Assembly: GCF_002727185.1 (NCBI RefSeq)
Contig: NZ_NIZW01000014.1
Coordinates: 124,001-188,000 of the forward strand
Direction of reading: 5' to 3'
DNA from: Rhodopirellula bahusiensis
GTDB taxonomy: Bacteria > Planctomycetota > Planctomycetia > Pirellulales > Pirellulaceae
DNA: 64,000 nucleotides
Shown: positions 47,000-55,948 of the stretch, piece by piece
How the letters are laid out: the number at the start of each line of letters is the position of its first letter
Numbering within the stretch: the stretch's first letter is position 1
Program-made: the position numbers and the translations under genes
The notes under the pieces: model-generated
Databases searched by the model: none
What the model was told of the DNA's origin: nothing
Seen by the model: only the letters and a program-made list of their open reading frames with translations

Positions 47000-47235
47000 T
47001 CGAAAAAGTTAGTTTGATGGGATCGGATAGGATGAAACGCCATTATCGCAGGTTGAGCGGATGCGCGTAGTGGACGTTGCCTTTTGAATGCATTCTATCG
47101 TCTACCCTCTCCATTTCTTATGAGGGAGCACCAATAGCCCGATGGAACTTCCCGGGACCCAGTGGTGTCAGAAGAAGACGACTCTGCATGGAGGATGTCG
47201 TTGAAAAGTCCGCTTTATGATTGGCCTCGCAATTC

Positions 47236-48480
47236 ATGAATGTTTCGTGTCCCGGTTGTCAGCGCACCCTCAAAGTCTCGGATCAGGCAGCAGGAAAGCG
47301 TCTGAGGTGCCCTCATTGCCAAACGCAATTTCGCTTGCCTTCCCCGAAGCCTGTTGTTGCGAGCCAACCTGTAGCGGCAAAAGCGGCCGTTCGTCCGGCG
47401 GCATCCACCCGAAAGCCCACGCGGCCCGCCGGTGCATCCTCGTCGCGGGCGGTGACTCGAACGCTACCTCAGCAACCCGCCACGGTGCGATCCTTCGCGG
47501 GGACGAATGGCGCGGGAGGTTCCGGGGTCGCTCGCCCAATCAATCGACACGGGAAGAAGAGCCAAAACGGCGTGTTGGCCTGGGTGAAGACGCATAAGTT
47601 TCATGTCGTGGTCGCTTCATTCGCCATTCTGAATCTCTGCCTCAGTTTGCTTGCACCGTGGCCGATGTTCATCGTCGGGATCTTTGAGGTCGTATTGGGA
47701 GCAATCGCGATTGGGCTGTTGTTCCTGCCTCGGTTGCATGTTCTGAAACGGGTTTTTGGCGAATTGGGCAGTACCTTCGTCAGTGCGGCCGCCGGTTTGG
47801 GAACGACAGGAGTGCTCTGCATTGCCGGGGTCGTGCTGCTTAAAGTAGGCATGCGACTCAATCGCAGCGGTGCGGCCGCGAATTTGGACTTCAGTGGATT
47901 GCAGGGTGGTGGCACCGCGGTGCTCATGCAGGTGGCATTCATTTTCCTGGTTGGGATCGTCATGATCTCACTGTGGTACTGGATCGGAATCGCGCGAGCC
48001 TTGGCCGTGACCTACGTCGCTCAAGCCGCTTTCATGGCAGTGATTGTTTTTGCCACTGTTCTATCGGCACCTCCCATTCCCAATGCCAGTTGGCACGAGC
48101 AGGACGTCTCCAATGAGTTCCCCAGTCCTGTTGGACCGCGCGGGCATGCTCATCCGCTTCCCTATGGTCACCCGGGGAATTTATCTACACCAGATGTGTT
48201 TCGTTCGGTCAATCCCTTCGGGGTGCCGGCGGAGGAAGCGGTTCGAGTTTTGATCGAATTCTCAGAAGGCCGGGACGCGGAATCCATGCGGTTCAAAATC
48301 GTTTCCGCACTGAAGGGTCGGCAATGGAGGGTACGTGCATTCGATGGCGAGCTCGTCGTTTGGATTCGGACGACTCAGTCTTTCGAAGAGGTGCAAGATG
48401 CAATGGAAAGCATCGAACAGATCGAAATATTGGACTCATCTGAATCTGACCGATCGTTCCGCGTTCGGAAAGCATCTTGA
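47236..48480 (+). CDS. zinc-finger membrane protein of unknown function
   Basis: 414 residues. The N-terminus is an MJ0042-type zinc finger (C5-P-G-C8, C25-P-H-C28), common in planctomycete proteins. A Pro/Ala/Arg-rich linker (about 35-110) follows, then four or five hydrophobic helices (about 120-275: VVVASFAILNLCLSLLAPWPMFIVGIFEVVLGAIAIGLL, VLCIAGVVLLKVG, VAFIFLVGIVMISLWYWIGIA) and a soluble C-terminal domain of about 130 residues. No enzyme motif is visible. ATG at 47236 puts the finger directly at the start; an in-frame TTG five codons upstream is the alternative. No neighbour suggests a function. Confidence 0.72.
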   Translation: MNVSCPGCQRTLKVSDQAAGKRLRCPHCQTQFRLPSPKPVVASQPVAAKAAVRPAASTRKPTRPAGASSSRAVTRTLPQQPATVRSFAGTNGAGGSGVARPINRHGKKSQNGVLAWVKTHKFHVVVASFAILNLCLSLLAPWPMFIVGIFEVVLGAIAIGLLFLPRLHVLKRVFGELGSTFVSAAAGLGTTGVLCIAGVVLLKVGMRLNRSGAAANLDFSGLQGGGTAVLMQVAFIFLVGIVMISLWYWIGIARALAVTYVAQAAFMAVIVFATVLSAPPIPNASWHEQDVSNEFPSPVGPRGHAHPLPYGHPGNLSTPDVFRSVNPFGVPAEEAVRVLIEFSEGRDAESMRFKIVSALKGRQWRVRAFDGELVVWIRTTQSFEEVQDAMESIEQIEILDSSESDRSFRVRKAS

Positions 48481-48708
48481 GGAAATTGTGTGTCCGACTT
48501 CTCAGACATTGAAAGCGTTTGGCAGACGAATTGTATGGAGCGACCGCTGAACGCAAGCTGATCTACATCGCGGTGGAGAGTTGCGTGTGCGCCATGTCGA
48601 TGGCGCACCCCAGGAGCCCGCAATCCAATTCGAACGAGACGCAGTCGCATTTCTAACGTTGATCGTGGGAATTGGTATCATCGCGGAGAACGCGAAGACC
48701 AAAAATGA

Positions 48709-48950
48709 TCACGATCGCACTTTTGCGATCCTCACCTTGTGGATCGCCATCTTGGTGTGACGAGCCAACCGTTCGTCCATCAGGCATTTGAAGTGAGGCG
48801 ACAAGAGTTGGATGACGACAAATGACATTCCCGTATCGGGAGGCATGTGATCGAAGAATTCTTCAATGGGGCCCGACGCCGGCGGAAGCTCCAATGTCGA
48901 TCACAAGCACTGGATTGTTGCTGGGGGTGCCCGTGATGTGTCTCAGTAGA
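48709..48950 (-). pseudogene. decayed CheB methylesterase-domain fragment
   Basis: The minus-strand translation contains a clear piece of a CheB methylesterase domain: VIDIGASAG (near 48895-48925), then after a frame change EEFFDHMPPDTGMSFVVIQLLSPHFKCLMDERLARHTKMAIHKV, then a stop at 48709. The two parts are in different frames, the His expected in the Q-H-L segment is Leu (VIQLLSP), and everything downstream of HKV is lost. CheB/CheR-PAS hybrid kinases often carry this segment, and the next two genes are a response regulator and a histidine kinase on the same strand, so this is probably the remnant of a third signalling gene. The flanks (48481-48708 and 48951-49025) hold nothing recognisable. 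Confidence 0.75.
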
Positions 48951-49025
48951 CGTGTTCAATTAGGAGTGCGACCAACGGAATGCTCCGGCATTCGTGTGTT
49001 GTTGGCGATTTCTGCTGACGTTGAT

Positions 49026-49466
49026 CTATTTCTTCGGTAGCTTGACTACGTTGACCCAGAATTCCTGGACGCTTTGAATCACCTCAAAGAATTGGACAAT
49101 GTCGACTGGTTTGACGATGTAATTGTTGGCGGCCAGCCCGTATGATTCGTGGATGTCACGTTCTTGACTGGACGTAGTTAAAACGACCACCGGAATCGCC
49201 TTGATCAGATCGTCGGATCGGATTTCTTTGAGAACCGTTCGACCGTCCATTCGAGGCATGTTGAGATCGAGAAGGATCAAATCGGGGCGAACTGCATCTT
49301 TGTACTCGCCCTCCTTGCGAAGGAATCGTAGCACCTCTTCACCGTCCCAAACATGATAGATGTTGTTGTGGATCTTACCTTGTTGCAATGCATCAATGGT
49401 TAGTTCTGCATCGGTTTCGCTATCTTCGGCCAGCAGGATGTCGATGGGTTTCTCTTGGTTTGGCAT
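49026..49466 (-). CDS. single-domain response regulator (Rcp1-like)
   Basis: 146 residues, only a receiver domain. Acidic pocket DILLAEDSETD, phospho-acceptor in PDLILLDLNMPRMDG, then VVLTTSSQERDIHESYGLAANNYIVKPV with the switch lysine. The insertion pattern (HVWDGEEVLRFLRKEGEYKDAVRPD) is that of Rcp1-type partners of phytochrome-like kinases. With no output domain it should act by protein contact or phosphotransfer. The start at MPNQEKPID lies inside the last 47 bp of the kinase gene, in another frame, so the two are tightly coupled. Confidence 0.92.
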   Translation of the reverse strand: MPNQEKPIDILLAEDSETDAELTIDALQQGKIHNNIYHVWDGEEVLRFLRKEGEYKDAVRPDLILLDLNMPRMDGRTVLKEIRSDDLIKAIPVVVLTTSSQERDIHESYGLAANNYIVKPVDIVQFFEVIQSVQEFWVNVVKLPKK

Positions 49467-51168
49467 GTTGAGCTTCCTGAGCGGATGATTCGGTTTTGGT
49501 AGCGATAGGGAGGGAGACACGGAAGGTTGCGCCCTCGCCTTGTTCTGAAAGAAGCGAGATGGTTCCGTGGTGACGCTCCACGATTCGTTTGCAAAGGGCC
49601 AGGCCAATGCCAGTGCCCGGGATTTGTTCTCGACGATGCAAACGTTTGAACAACTCAAAGACTTGAGCGTGGTGACTTTTCGAAATTCCGATTCCTTGAT
49701 CTGCGACAGTGATGTTGAGTCGAGATCCATCGGATCGGGAGTCAATGTTGATCTTGGCTGTTTGCCCTGCTTTGCGGAACTTGATGGCGTTGCTGATTAG
49801 GTTCTGAAACAGTTCGACTAAGAAACCTTCGTGACCGTGGACAGTACCGAGCTCTCCGATCTGGATCTCGGGTTCGGTTTCTTGGATCGTTTGCGAAAGA
49901 TTCTGAAGTGCGGTTCGCACGCAGTCGTTGAGATCAATCTCTGCAAATTCCAGTTCGGATTGACCCACTCGCGAAAGCGTCAAAATATCGTCGATGAGCG
50001 TTTTCATTCGACCAACGCCCTCCACGATGTGCCTCAGGTAGCCTTGTCCTTTTTCGTCGAGCGAGTTGGTGTGCCGTTGCTGGAGAAGTTGACTGAATCC
50101 AGTGATCGCTCGCAGGGGTTCTTGAAGGTCGTGCGATGCTGCGAAGGCGAAGCGTTGGAGTTCCTGATTGCTTTCTTGAAGCTCGTGTTCATATTTCTTG
50201 CTGTCTTCAATGTTGAAGATGGTTCCTGCTGTTCGGATCGGGGTTCCGTCGTGATCAAACAGCGTGTGGGCATGCGTTCGAAACCATCTATAGCGATCTT
50301 TGTTGTCGAGCATGCGAAATTCCACGCTAAAAGGTTTGCGCGTTTGCTGCTGGTTCGCCAGCCTTTCTTCGAAAACCGCCATGTCATCGGCGTGAATTCG
50401 ATCACGGCTGGCTTTTATGTTTTCGGGGAACGAATCCGTGTCATTCCCCGCGAACCCCAGCATTTCTCTGAATTTCGGTGCGTACTGGACCTCATCGGTT
50501 TGGCGATTCCAGTTCCAAATTCCGCCGCTTTGACCGAGCAGTTCGATGTAAACAACTTGGTTTTGTAGGTTCTTAATGTGTTGGCGGACGTTCAAGGTCG
50601 CCAGCGTGATCGCAGTGCCCAGACCGAGGACGACGTTGAGGATCATCAGCATCCGAGTGAGTCGTTCTAGGCGGCCAGCTTCAGCTCGATAGGCTCCATT
50701 GAGCGAATCGACAGCTGTTTGCAGTTCGTTCAAAGTGGGCGCATCATCAAAGCGAACTGCATCGTCGATTTCACGCGCGGACGCGTTATTGCTGGCCATT
50801 TCATGAACAATTTGCAGTTGATCGGAATACTCCGCGACCATGCGCCGAGTTTCCGGTAGTGGCCTGCCTTGGATGGGGCCCTGGTCAATCTGCTCCAATT
50901 CGAGAATCAGCCCAAACGCAGTTTCAGCGTTCTGGATCGCGTCTTCGTAGTACTGGGACTCGGTCGGACGAAGGACATAGTTTTTGAAGTTGTGAATGAG
51001 CCCGCCGTATCCAATTTCACGTTCCAGCCGTTCGGTCGTGTCAATCGCTCGTGCTGCATTCTCGTTGACGTGCTGGCGTTGTTGATCGGCCGAAATCATG
51101 AACCAACTGATGACGGTTACGGCAGCAATGCATAAGCCAATGCATAGAACGAGCGTGGAAGTACGCAT
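49420..51168 (-). CDS. membrane sensor histidine kinase with PAS domain
   Basis: 582 residues. The first helix (about 5-25, LVLCIGLCIAAVTVISWFMI) and a second (about 170-195, LTRMLMILNVVLGLGTAITLA) enclose an extracytoplasmic helical sensor of about 145 residues. A PAS domain (about 210-330: SGGIWNWNRQTDEVQYAPKFREMLGF and its PAC tail), a HisKA domain (FAASHDLQEPLRAITGFSQLLQQ) and an ATPase domain (NLISNAIKFR, DQGIGISKSHHAQVFELFKRLH, GTGIGLALCKRIVERHHG) follow. The class resembles cyanobacteriophytochrome-type kinases. It overlaps the response regulator gene by 47 bp, a strong sign of a dedicated pair. The signal is unknown. Confidence 0.92.
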   Translation of the reverse strand: MRTSTLVLCIGLCIAAVTVISWFMISADQQRQHVNENAARAIDTTERLEREIGYGGLIHNFKNYVLRPTESQYYEDAIQNAETAFGLILELEQIDQGPIQGRPLPETRRMVAEYSDQLQIVHEMASNNASAREIDDAVRFDDAPTLNELQTAVDSLNGAYRAEAGRLERLTRMLMILNVVLGLGTAITLATLNVRQHIKNLQNQVVYIELLGQSGGIWNWNRQTDEVQYAPKFREMLGFAGNDTDSFPENIKASRDRIHADDMAVFEERLANQQQTRKPFSVEFRMLDNKDRYRWFRTHAHTLFDHDGTPIRTAGTIFNIEDSKKYEHELQESNQELQRFAFAASHDLQEPLRAITGFSQLLQQRHTNSLDEKGQGYLRHIVEGVGRMKTLIDDILTLSRVGQSELEFAEIDLNDCVRTALQNLSQTIQETEPEIQIGELGTVHGHEGFLVELFQNLISNAIKFRKAGQTAKINIDSRSDGSRLNITVADQGIGISKSHHAQVFELFKRLHRREQIPGTGIGLALCKRIVERHHGTISLLSEQGEGATFRVSLPIATKTESSAQEAQHAKPRETHRHPAGRR

Positions 51169-51589
51169 TGAGATTTCTTTTGCGTGTTGTTTGTGCCGAA
51201 CAGTGGCATTTTGCTGCTAATTGCGGGGAAACGCAAGGGATTGTTGCAGACGCGACAGCGGACATCGTTCGTGTACTTGGTTGCTTTCATGCCGGGGCAT
51301 GATTCACCTGCACGCGATTCCTGATACAGATGCGCAAATTTCGCGCAATGCTAAAGCTGGCAACGTCCAGCGTGCCGACTTGTTTCGGCCGTTCCGATAT
51401 CCACCTGGGCTTGGGGGCAAGGAAATTCCAACGAGAATGTCGCCAAATGGGCTGTTGATGGTTGGCTTTGCGTCAGGAGTCTATGCGGATTACGTATGTT
51501 TGGCGACCCTTGCAGTTGCGGTTGGCTGCAGCTTGGGGCCAGGTGCAGGGAGTTGGTCATCTCGTTTGGGAAAATCGCAGTGGGGCTGG
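51169..51589. other. gene-free stretch
   Basis: 421 bp upstream of the sensor kinase and downstream of the flavoprotein gene. The only structure I see is CATGCC-GG-GGCATG at 51288-51301, a short dyad that could cap a terminator for the flavoprotein gene. No coding frame of protein-like composition is present. Confidence 0.4.
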
Positions 51590-53113
51590 TCAGCGACCGA
51601 CGTTCCATCGCATCAATGCGTTCAACATGGTCTTGTTGAAAGAAGTCAGGCGAGTGCGGTTGTATTGATCGCCAAGCTTGCGGATCGCCTCGGCTTGTGT
51701 CGGATAAGGATGGATCGCGTTGGCGATCGCACCCAGCCCCACGTTGTTGTTCATTGCAATGGTGATTTCCGAGATCATGTCGCCGGCGTTTTTGGCGACG
51801 ATCGTCGCGCCAATGATTTTGTCAGTGCCCTTTTTCGTGTGAATCCTGACGAATCCCTCTTCGTCGCCCTCGAGGATGGCCCGATCAACTTCGTCGAAGT
51901 GTTGGATGTACGTGTCGATATCGATGCCCGCGTCCTTGGCGTCTTGTTCGTACATGCCGACATGAGCAATCTCAGGGCTGGTGTAGGTTGCCCAAGGGAT
52001 GATCAGGTCGCTTGCTTTCTTCTTCCCAAATGGCCCGATCGCGAAAAGCGAATTCTGAATCACAATCCGAGCCAAGAAGTCCGCCACGTGAGTGAATTGA
52101 TACTTGGATGCAACGTCGCCCGCCGCGAAAATGTTGGGGTTGGTGGTTTGAAGGTTGTCGTTGACATCCACACCGTTCTTGTCAAATTTGACTCCAACGG
52201 CATCGAGGTTGAGCTTCTCCACGTTCGGTGCCCGTCCCACGGCGACGAGCAACTGATCGACCGGTTGGTCGTAGTGCTGGCCATGTGAGTCGACCGTCAA
52301 ACGGATTCCACCATCGTTTTTGATTTCGAGATCGTGCCCACAACAAAGCAACTGAACACCATCCGCCAGCATCGCTTTTTGAACGATGTCAGCGGCTTCG
52401 CGATCTTCTTTGGGGAGAATTCCATGCTGGGACTCAATCAGGAAGACTTCCGATCCTAGCTGGGCAAACGATTGAGCCATCTCACAGCCAATCGGTCCGG
52501 CCCCAATGATTCCAATTCGTTTTGGAAGTTCGGTCAGCGAGAAAAAGGATTCGTTGGTTAGGTAGTCGACTTGGTCCAGACCCTTGATCGGTGGAGCGGC
52601 GGCGCGGGCTCCCGTTGCGATCACCGCTCTTTTGAATGGAAGGCGTGTTCCCGCGACATCGATTGTTTGCGAGTCCAGAAAGCTGGCCTGTCCGAAGTAG
52701 ACGTCGACGCCGAGATCTTGGAAGCGTTTGGCAGAGTCATTGTGACTGATCTTCGCACGTAGCTCTCGCATGCGACTCATCACGCCATCGAAATCGACTT
52801 CAACACCATCGGGCACGTTGACCGAAAAGTCCGACGCGTTTTTGACGGTCGCTGCGACGCGCGCGGCGCTGATGACGCCCTTGGATGGAACACATCCGAC
52901 GTTCAGGCAATCGCCTCCCATTAAGTCTCGTTCAATGATCGCGACCCGGGCGCCCAACCCGGCCGCTCCCGCTGCGGTGACCAAGCCAGCTGTTCCGGCT
53001 CCGATGACGACCAAATGATATGGTTGGTCGGGAGTTGGGTTTTTCCAGTTGGTTGGGTGGACGTTGGCTTCCAGTTGTTGGTTGTGTTCATCACGGGGAA
53101 GCAGAGCGTTCAT
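51590..53113 (-). CDS. FAD-dependent pyridine nucleotide-disulfide oxidoreductase (MerA/Lpd-like, not mercuric)
   Basis: 507 residues. FAD-binding GAGTAGLVTAAGAAGLGARVAIIE (38-61), redox-active pair C69-L-N-V-G-C74, an NAD(P) site (IGIIGAGPIGCEMAQSFAQLG), a second FAD motif (NIFAAGDVAS) and a C-terminal dimerisation domain with HPYPTQAEA. It lacks the N-terminal metal-binding domain and the C-terminal cysteine pair of true mercuric reductases, so I do not call it merA. The enzyme should move electrons between NAD(P)H and a disulfide or quinone. The gene lies 62 bp downstream of a TVP38-type membrane protein, a pairing also found in other bacteria. Confidence 0.88.
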   Translation of the reverse strand: MNALLPRDEHNQQLEANVHPTNWKNPTPDQPYHLVVIGAGTAGLVTAAGAAGLGARVAIIERDLMGGDCLNVGCVPSKGVISAARVAATVKNASDFSVNVPDGVEVDFDGVMSRMRELRAKISHNDSAKRFQDLGVDVYFGQASFLDSQTIDVAGTRLPFKRAVIATGARAAAPPIKGLDQVDYLTNESFFSLTELPKRIGIIGAGPIGCEMAQSFAQLGSEVFLIESQHGILPKEDREAADIVQKAMLADGVQLLCCGHDLEIKNDGGIRLTVDSHGQHYDQPVDQLLVAVGRAPNVEKLNLDAVGVKFDKNGVDVNDNLQTTNPNIFAAGDVASKYQFTHVADFLARIVIQNSLFAIGPFGKKKASDLIIPWATYTSPEIAHVGMYEQDAKDAGIDIDTYIQHFDEVDRAILEGDEEGFVRIHTKKGTDKIIGATIVAKNAGDMISEITIAMNNNVGLGAIANAIHPYPTQAEAIRKLGDQYNRTRLTSFNKTMLNALMRWNVGR

Positions 53114-53175
53114 GGGGGAGCCAGATCGGAGAGAAGAGCTTCGGAGTAGGAGCGTGGTCGTTTGATCGAGTCGAT

Positions 53176-54792
53176 CTATCGAGGTTGTCGATTCAGGTTC
53201 GAGTTGAGTGACCAGTCGTATGGCAACCAGGTGATGGTCGGCGTTTGATCGGAATCGATGGAACGCTGCAACGGTTGTGAATAAGAGGCCGCGAAACGCG
53301 GGATGGATTCAGCCGCCTGCGTGAAGTCGTCGCCGTACCAGTCATAGAGTTTGGTCAAGCGGAGTTCGTTGTCGCCATTGAGATACTCAAACCAAGTGGC
53401 ATGGTCATGGACAATCTGGGTTTGATCCTCCAGTTGTTCGTCCAGGCGATCTGCGTCGTAGGCTTCGCGTCTGAGCGGCGGGCATCCGACCGCGGCACAC
53501 ACCAATGCGAAGTGAATGCGTGGTTCTTTGAAGTGTGGTCGGATTTGTTCATGTTCGATCTGGTTGAGGCTCCATGTGTTGCCGCCGATGTTCCATCGAA
53601 CGGCGTCCCAGCGATCGGCGGCGGGAATGTCTTTGATGGACTGGACGGGGTAGTGATCCAAGATCAATTTCAATGTCGATGCGTTGTAGCCATTGAGGAG
53701 CAAGGCAAGCTTTTCGTCGCGGCCGAGCTTGTCCCAAGGTGCGGAAGCAACGACGCTCAAGTACCGGTCAAGCTTTCCGGTGTCGTCTCGCAAGGCTTCG
53801 TAGTTCACCCAGCCGCCTTCTTGAACGTGCGACGCCAGTAGCTCGCTTAGCAACGAATGATCGATTGAGGGTCCGGCGGGATTGACGTCATGAGATTCGG
53901 TTGACTCGACCGCCGGTGGACCGAACCAGCCCGTCACTGTTTGTTTGATTCGTTCGGAGTTCATCGACACGTAGGTGGCGAACAAGACCGATGCCAAGGC
54001 GAGACCCGCCAGAGCGAACGTACGGCGGGTGTTAGGATCTTCAGTTGGTTTGGGCTCGTTCAGTGTCTCTGTATCGTCGCGCTGATCCTGGTCGACTTGT
54101 TCGTTCAGTTTGCGACTGGCCAAGCGAGTGACATAAATGGTGACCGCAATGGTTGCCAACAATCCGACGGCGAGCATCGCCCATTCCGCAGGTGTGCGTT
54201 CGCGGTCAGCACTGACCGCTGCTCCCGTGATGTGCCCCAAGTAGACGTACAGAAACGTGGCAGGCAGCATCGCCAGCCAACTGGTGAAAACGTATGGCCA
54301 GAAACGAATCGGAGTCAGGCCGTACAAGTAGTTTTGTAAGTTGAAAGGCAAAGCCGGTGACAATCGAAGCAGCCCAACGATCTTCCACCCGCCTTCTTCG
54401 ATCGCTCGATCAATGGCGGCGAAGCGACGGTTGTCTTCGGCGAGCTTGGCAACTTTCTCTCGGGCCACATACCGAGAGATCAAAAACGCCAATGCGGCTC
54501 CCACGGTGGAACCAATTGAAACCACGATGGTTCCGACAGCCAATCCAAAAATGGCTCCCGCGGCAAGCGTCAAGATGGTGCCAGGCACAAACAGAATTGT
54601 CGCCACGATGTACAGCAGCACGAGAACGATTGGGCCCCACCAACCCAGGCCTCCGATCCATTCGTTCATTGCCGATGTGACAAGGTTGATCGGAAGCGTG
54701 CGGAAGATCACCAGCACCGCGATCAGGATTGCCGCGACGGATCCCCACCGGATGAACTGGTTGAGTTTCGCGATGGAGGTCTCGGTGGGCAT
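53176..54792 (-). CDS. TVP38/TMEM64-DUF547 fusion membrane protein
   Basis: 538 residues. The N-terminal half (about 1-230) is a TVP38/TMEM64 (VTT/DedA-like) membrane domain with five or six helices and the marks FVPGTILTLAAGAIFG and LLRLSPALPFNLQNYLYGLTPI. A further helix (about 252-272) precedes a DUF547 domain (about 310-500: VNYEALRDD, LALLLNGYNASTLKLIL, IHFALVCAAVGCPPL). VTT proteins act in phospholipid or small-molecule movement; DUF547 is uncharacterised. The fusion suggests the soluble domain works at the outer face of the membrane. Transcribed together with the flavoprotein downstream. Confidence 0.88.
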   Translation of the reverse strand: MPTETSIAKLNQFIRWGSVAAILIAVLVIFRTLPINLVTSAMNEWIGGLGWWGPIVLVLLYIVATILFVPGTILTLAAGAIFGLAVGTIVVSIGSTVGAALAFLISRYVAREKVAKLAEDNRRFAAIDRAIEEGGWKIVGLLRLSPALPFNLQNYLYGLTPIRFWPYVFTSWLAMLPATFLYVYLGHITGAAVSADRERTPAEWAMLAVGLLATIAVTIYVTRLASRKLNEQVDQDQRDDTETLNEPKPTEDPNTRRTFALAGLALASVLFATYVSMNSERIKQTVTGWFGPPAVESTESHDVNPAGPSIDHSLLSELLASHVQEGGWVNYEALRDDTGKLDRYLSVVASAPWDKLGRDEKLALLLNGYNASTLKLILDHYPVQSIKDIPAADRWDAVRWNIGGNTWSLNQIEHEQIRPHFKEPRIHFALVCAAVGCPPLRREAYDADRLDEQLEDQTQIVHDHATWFEYLNGDNELRLTKLYDWYGDDFTQAAESIPRFAASYSQPLQRSIDSDQTPTITWLPYDWSLNSNLNRQPR

Positions 54793-54801
54793 GGTGTTGT
54801 C

Positions 54802-55317
54802 TCAATGGTGGACGTTGCGAAGGGCTCCCGAGCTAGAAGCAGTCAAGACGATGTACCGCACCATGAACGTCCGAGCGATTTTAACATCGTGGAGGGCATC
54901 GAAGTTGCCGTTCCAAATCACATCGCCTCGGTTGATCGCGATCCGATTCACGCCGACAATGCAGTTGAGAAGGACCCAATTTCGCGAGTCGGTTCGGCGG
55001 CCGGTGATAAGCTTCGGCGGAGGCTTGTTGGAATAGTGAACCCGCCGTCGCATCCGCCATTTGATTTCCAACTGAGCTCGGACTTCGGCGTTCAACATTG
55101 CTTTGAGGGCATGCCCGACGATGTGTTTTTCTTGCGGAGTCTCCAAGCCAGTTTTCTGAAACGTTTCTCGGATGGCCGGCTGGTCTATTGCGATGCCTTT
55201 GGTCGGCAAGATCGCTTTGCGTGATCGCTGCACACGAATGCGATCCAGGAACGTCGTGTAGATGCGATTCACAACCAGTGCAGAAAACCTATGATGTGGT
55301 GCGACGTCGCAAATCAA
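54802..55317 (-). CDS. hypothetical protein (TTG start)
   Basis: 171 residues with no family I recognise. The strand choice rests on codon pattern: this frame shows the purine-first, pyrimidine-last bias of coding DNA, while the plus-strand frame over the same region reads like an antisense shadow. The sequence is basic in the middle (KWRMRRRVHYSNKPPPK) and ends VIWNGNFDALHDVKIARTFMVRYIVLTASSSG. The TTG start overlaps the upstream zinc-ribbon gene by 29 bp; a shorter form from an internal Met is possible. The stop is 10 bp before the TVP38 gene start. It may be a decaying gene. Confidence 0.42.
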   Translation of the reverse strand: MICDVAPHHRFSALVVNRIYTTFLDRIRVQRSRKAILPTKGIAIDQPAIRETFQKTGLETPQEKHIVGHALKAMLNAEVRAQLEIKWRMRRRVHYSNKPPPKLITGRRTDSRNWVLLNCIVGVNRIAINRGDVIWNGNFDALHDVKIARTFMVRYIVLTASSSGALRNVHH

Positions 55318-55660
55318 CGTTGTCGTAAAGCTGCATGCCGACCGCGTGTGATGAAGTCAGAGGTTGAGCCACGGTGCCGCCAAACCGAGCTTCGGTCACA
55401 TACACGGGGCGTCCATGGATCAGGCAAAACACGGAGCCGCATACTCGGGACTCGGTGTCCGGTTCGTCCACGTAGCCAAAGCAAAAGCCACCCGAGAAGC
55501 TCACGTTCCCGAAGTTCAGGCGTCGACCATCGCCGTCCTCGGCCAGAGCCACGCATTCTTTGCAGATGTACCAAGGGTAGCGAAGAAAGACGCGTTGTTT
55601 GGAACCACAAACAGGGCAATGGTGGTCGGGCAGTTCTTTCGCGGGCAGCTCTGATTTCAT
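55289..55660 (-). CDS. small zinc-ribbon protein of unknown function
   Basis: 123 residues. An N-terminal zinc ribbon has C15-P-V-C18 and C33-K-E-C36. The C-terminal part (GGFCFGYVDEPDTESRVCGSVFCLIHGRPVYVTEARFGGTV) has three more cysteines and a His that could hold a second metal. No homologous function is known to me. The protein is probably cytosolic. It is divergent from the ferritin-like gene about 290 bp away. Confidence 0.72.
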   Translation of the reverse strand: MKSELPAKELPDHHCPVCGSKQRVFLRYPWYICKECVALAEDGDGRRLNFGNVSFSGGFCFGYVDEPDTESRVCGSVFCLIHGRPVYVTEARFGGTVAQPLTSSHAVGMQLYDNVDLRRRTTS

Positions 55661-55765
55661 GTCACGATTTCTCTAAATTGGCGATTCAAAATGTGGAGGC
55701 GTCGGCGATCCGAATGATTGCAGATCAGCTAGTTGCTTTGGGATCATTTACGCAAGAAAGACTGG

Positions 55766-55793
55766 TTGACATATCGTGACATGGCGATACAAT
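55766..55793 (+). promoter_or_regulatory. strong sigma-70-type promoter with internal operator-like dyad
   Basis: TTGACA (55766-55771), a 16-bp spacer, then TACAAT (55788-55793), close to the vegetative consensus. The dyad TATCG-N8-CGATA (55772-55789) occupies the spacer and enters the -10 box, so a bound protein would block RNA polymerase. Transcription from about 55800 would give a leader of about 150 nt before the ferritin-like gene. Confidence 0.65.
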
Positions 55794-55948
55794 GATTTGT
55801 TGAGCCATCGAGGAAACTGGCCGGCAATGAAAATGACATCACTGACTGATGTTGGTTGATCAGAGGGCCGTTTGGCCATGTTAACTCAGCGAGCATCGCG
55901 TCCAACACGCATCAAAATTAGTTTTCCTGTGACCTTTGGAGAAGAGTG

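Noticed and set aside
51590-53113. Mercuric reductase (merA)
   Set aside because: No N-terminal metal-binding domain, no C-terminal cysteine pair and no other mer genes nearby.
54805-55224. Plus-strand open frame of 139 codons
   Set aside because: Its composition looks like an antisense shadow; the minus-strand frame shows coding-type codon periodicity.
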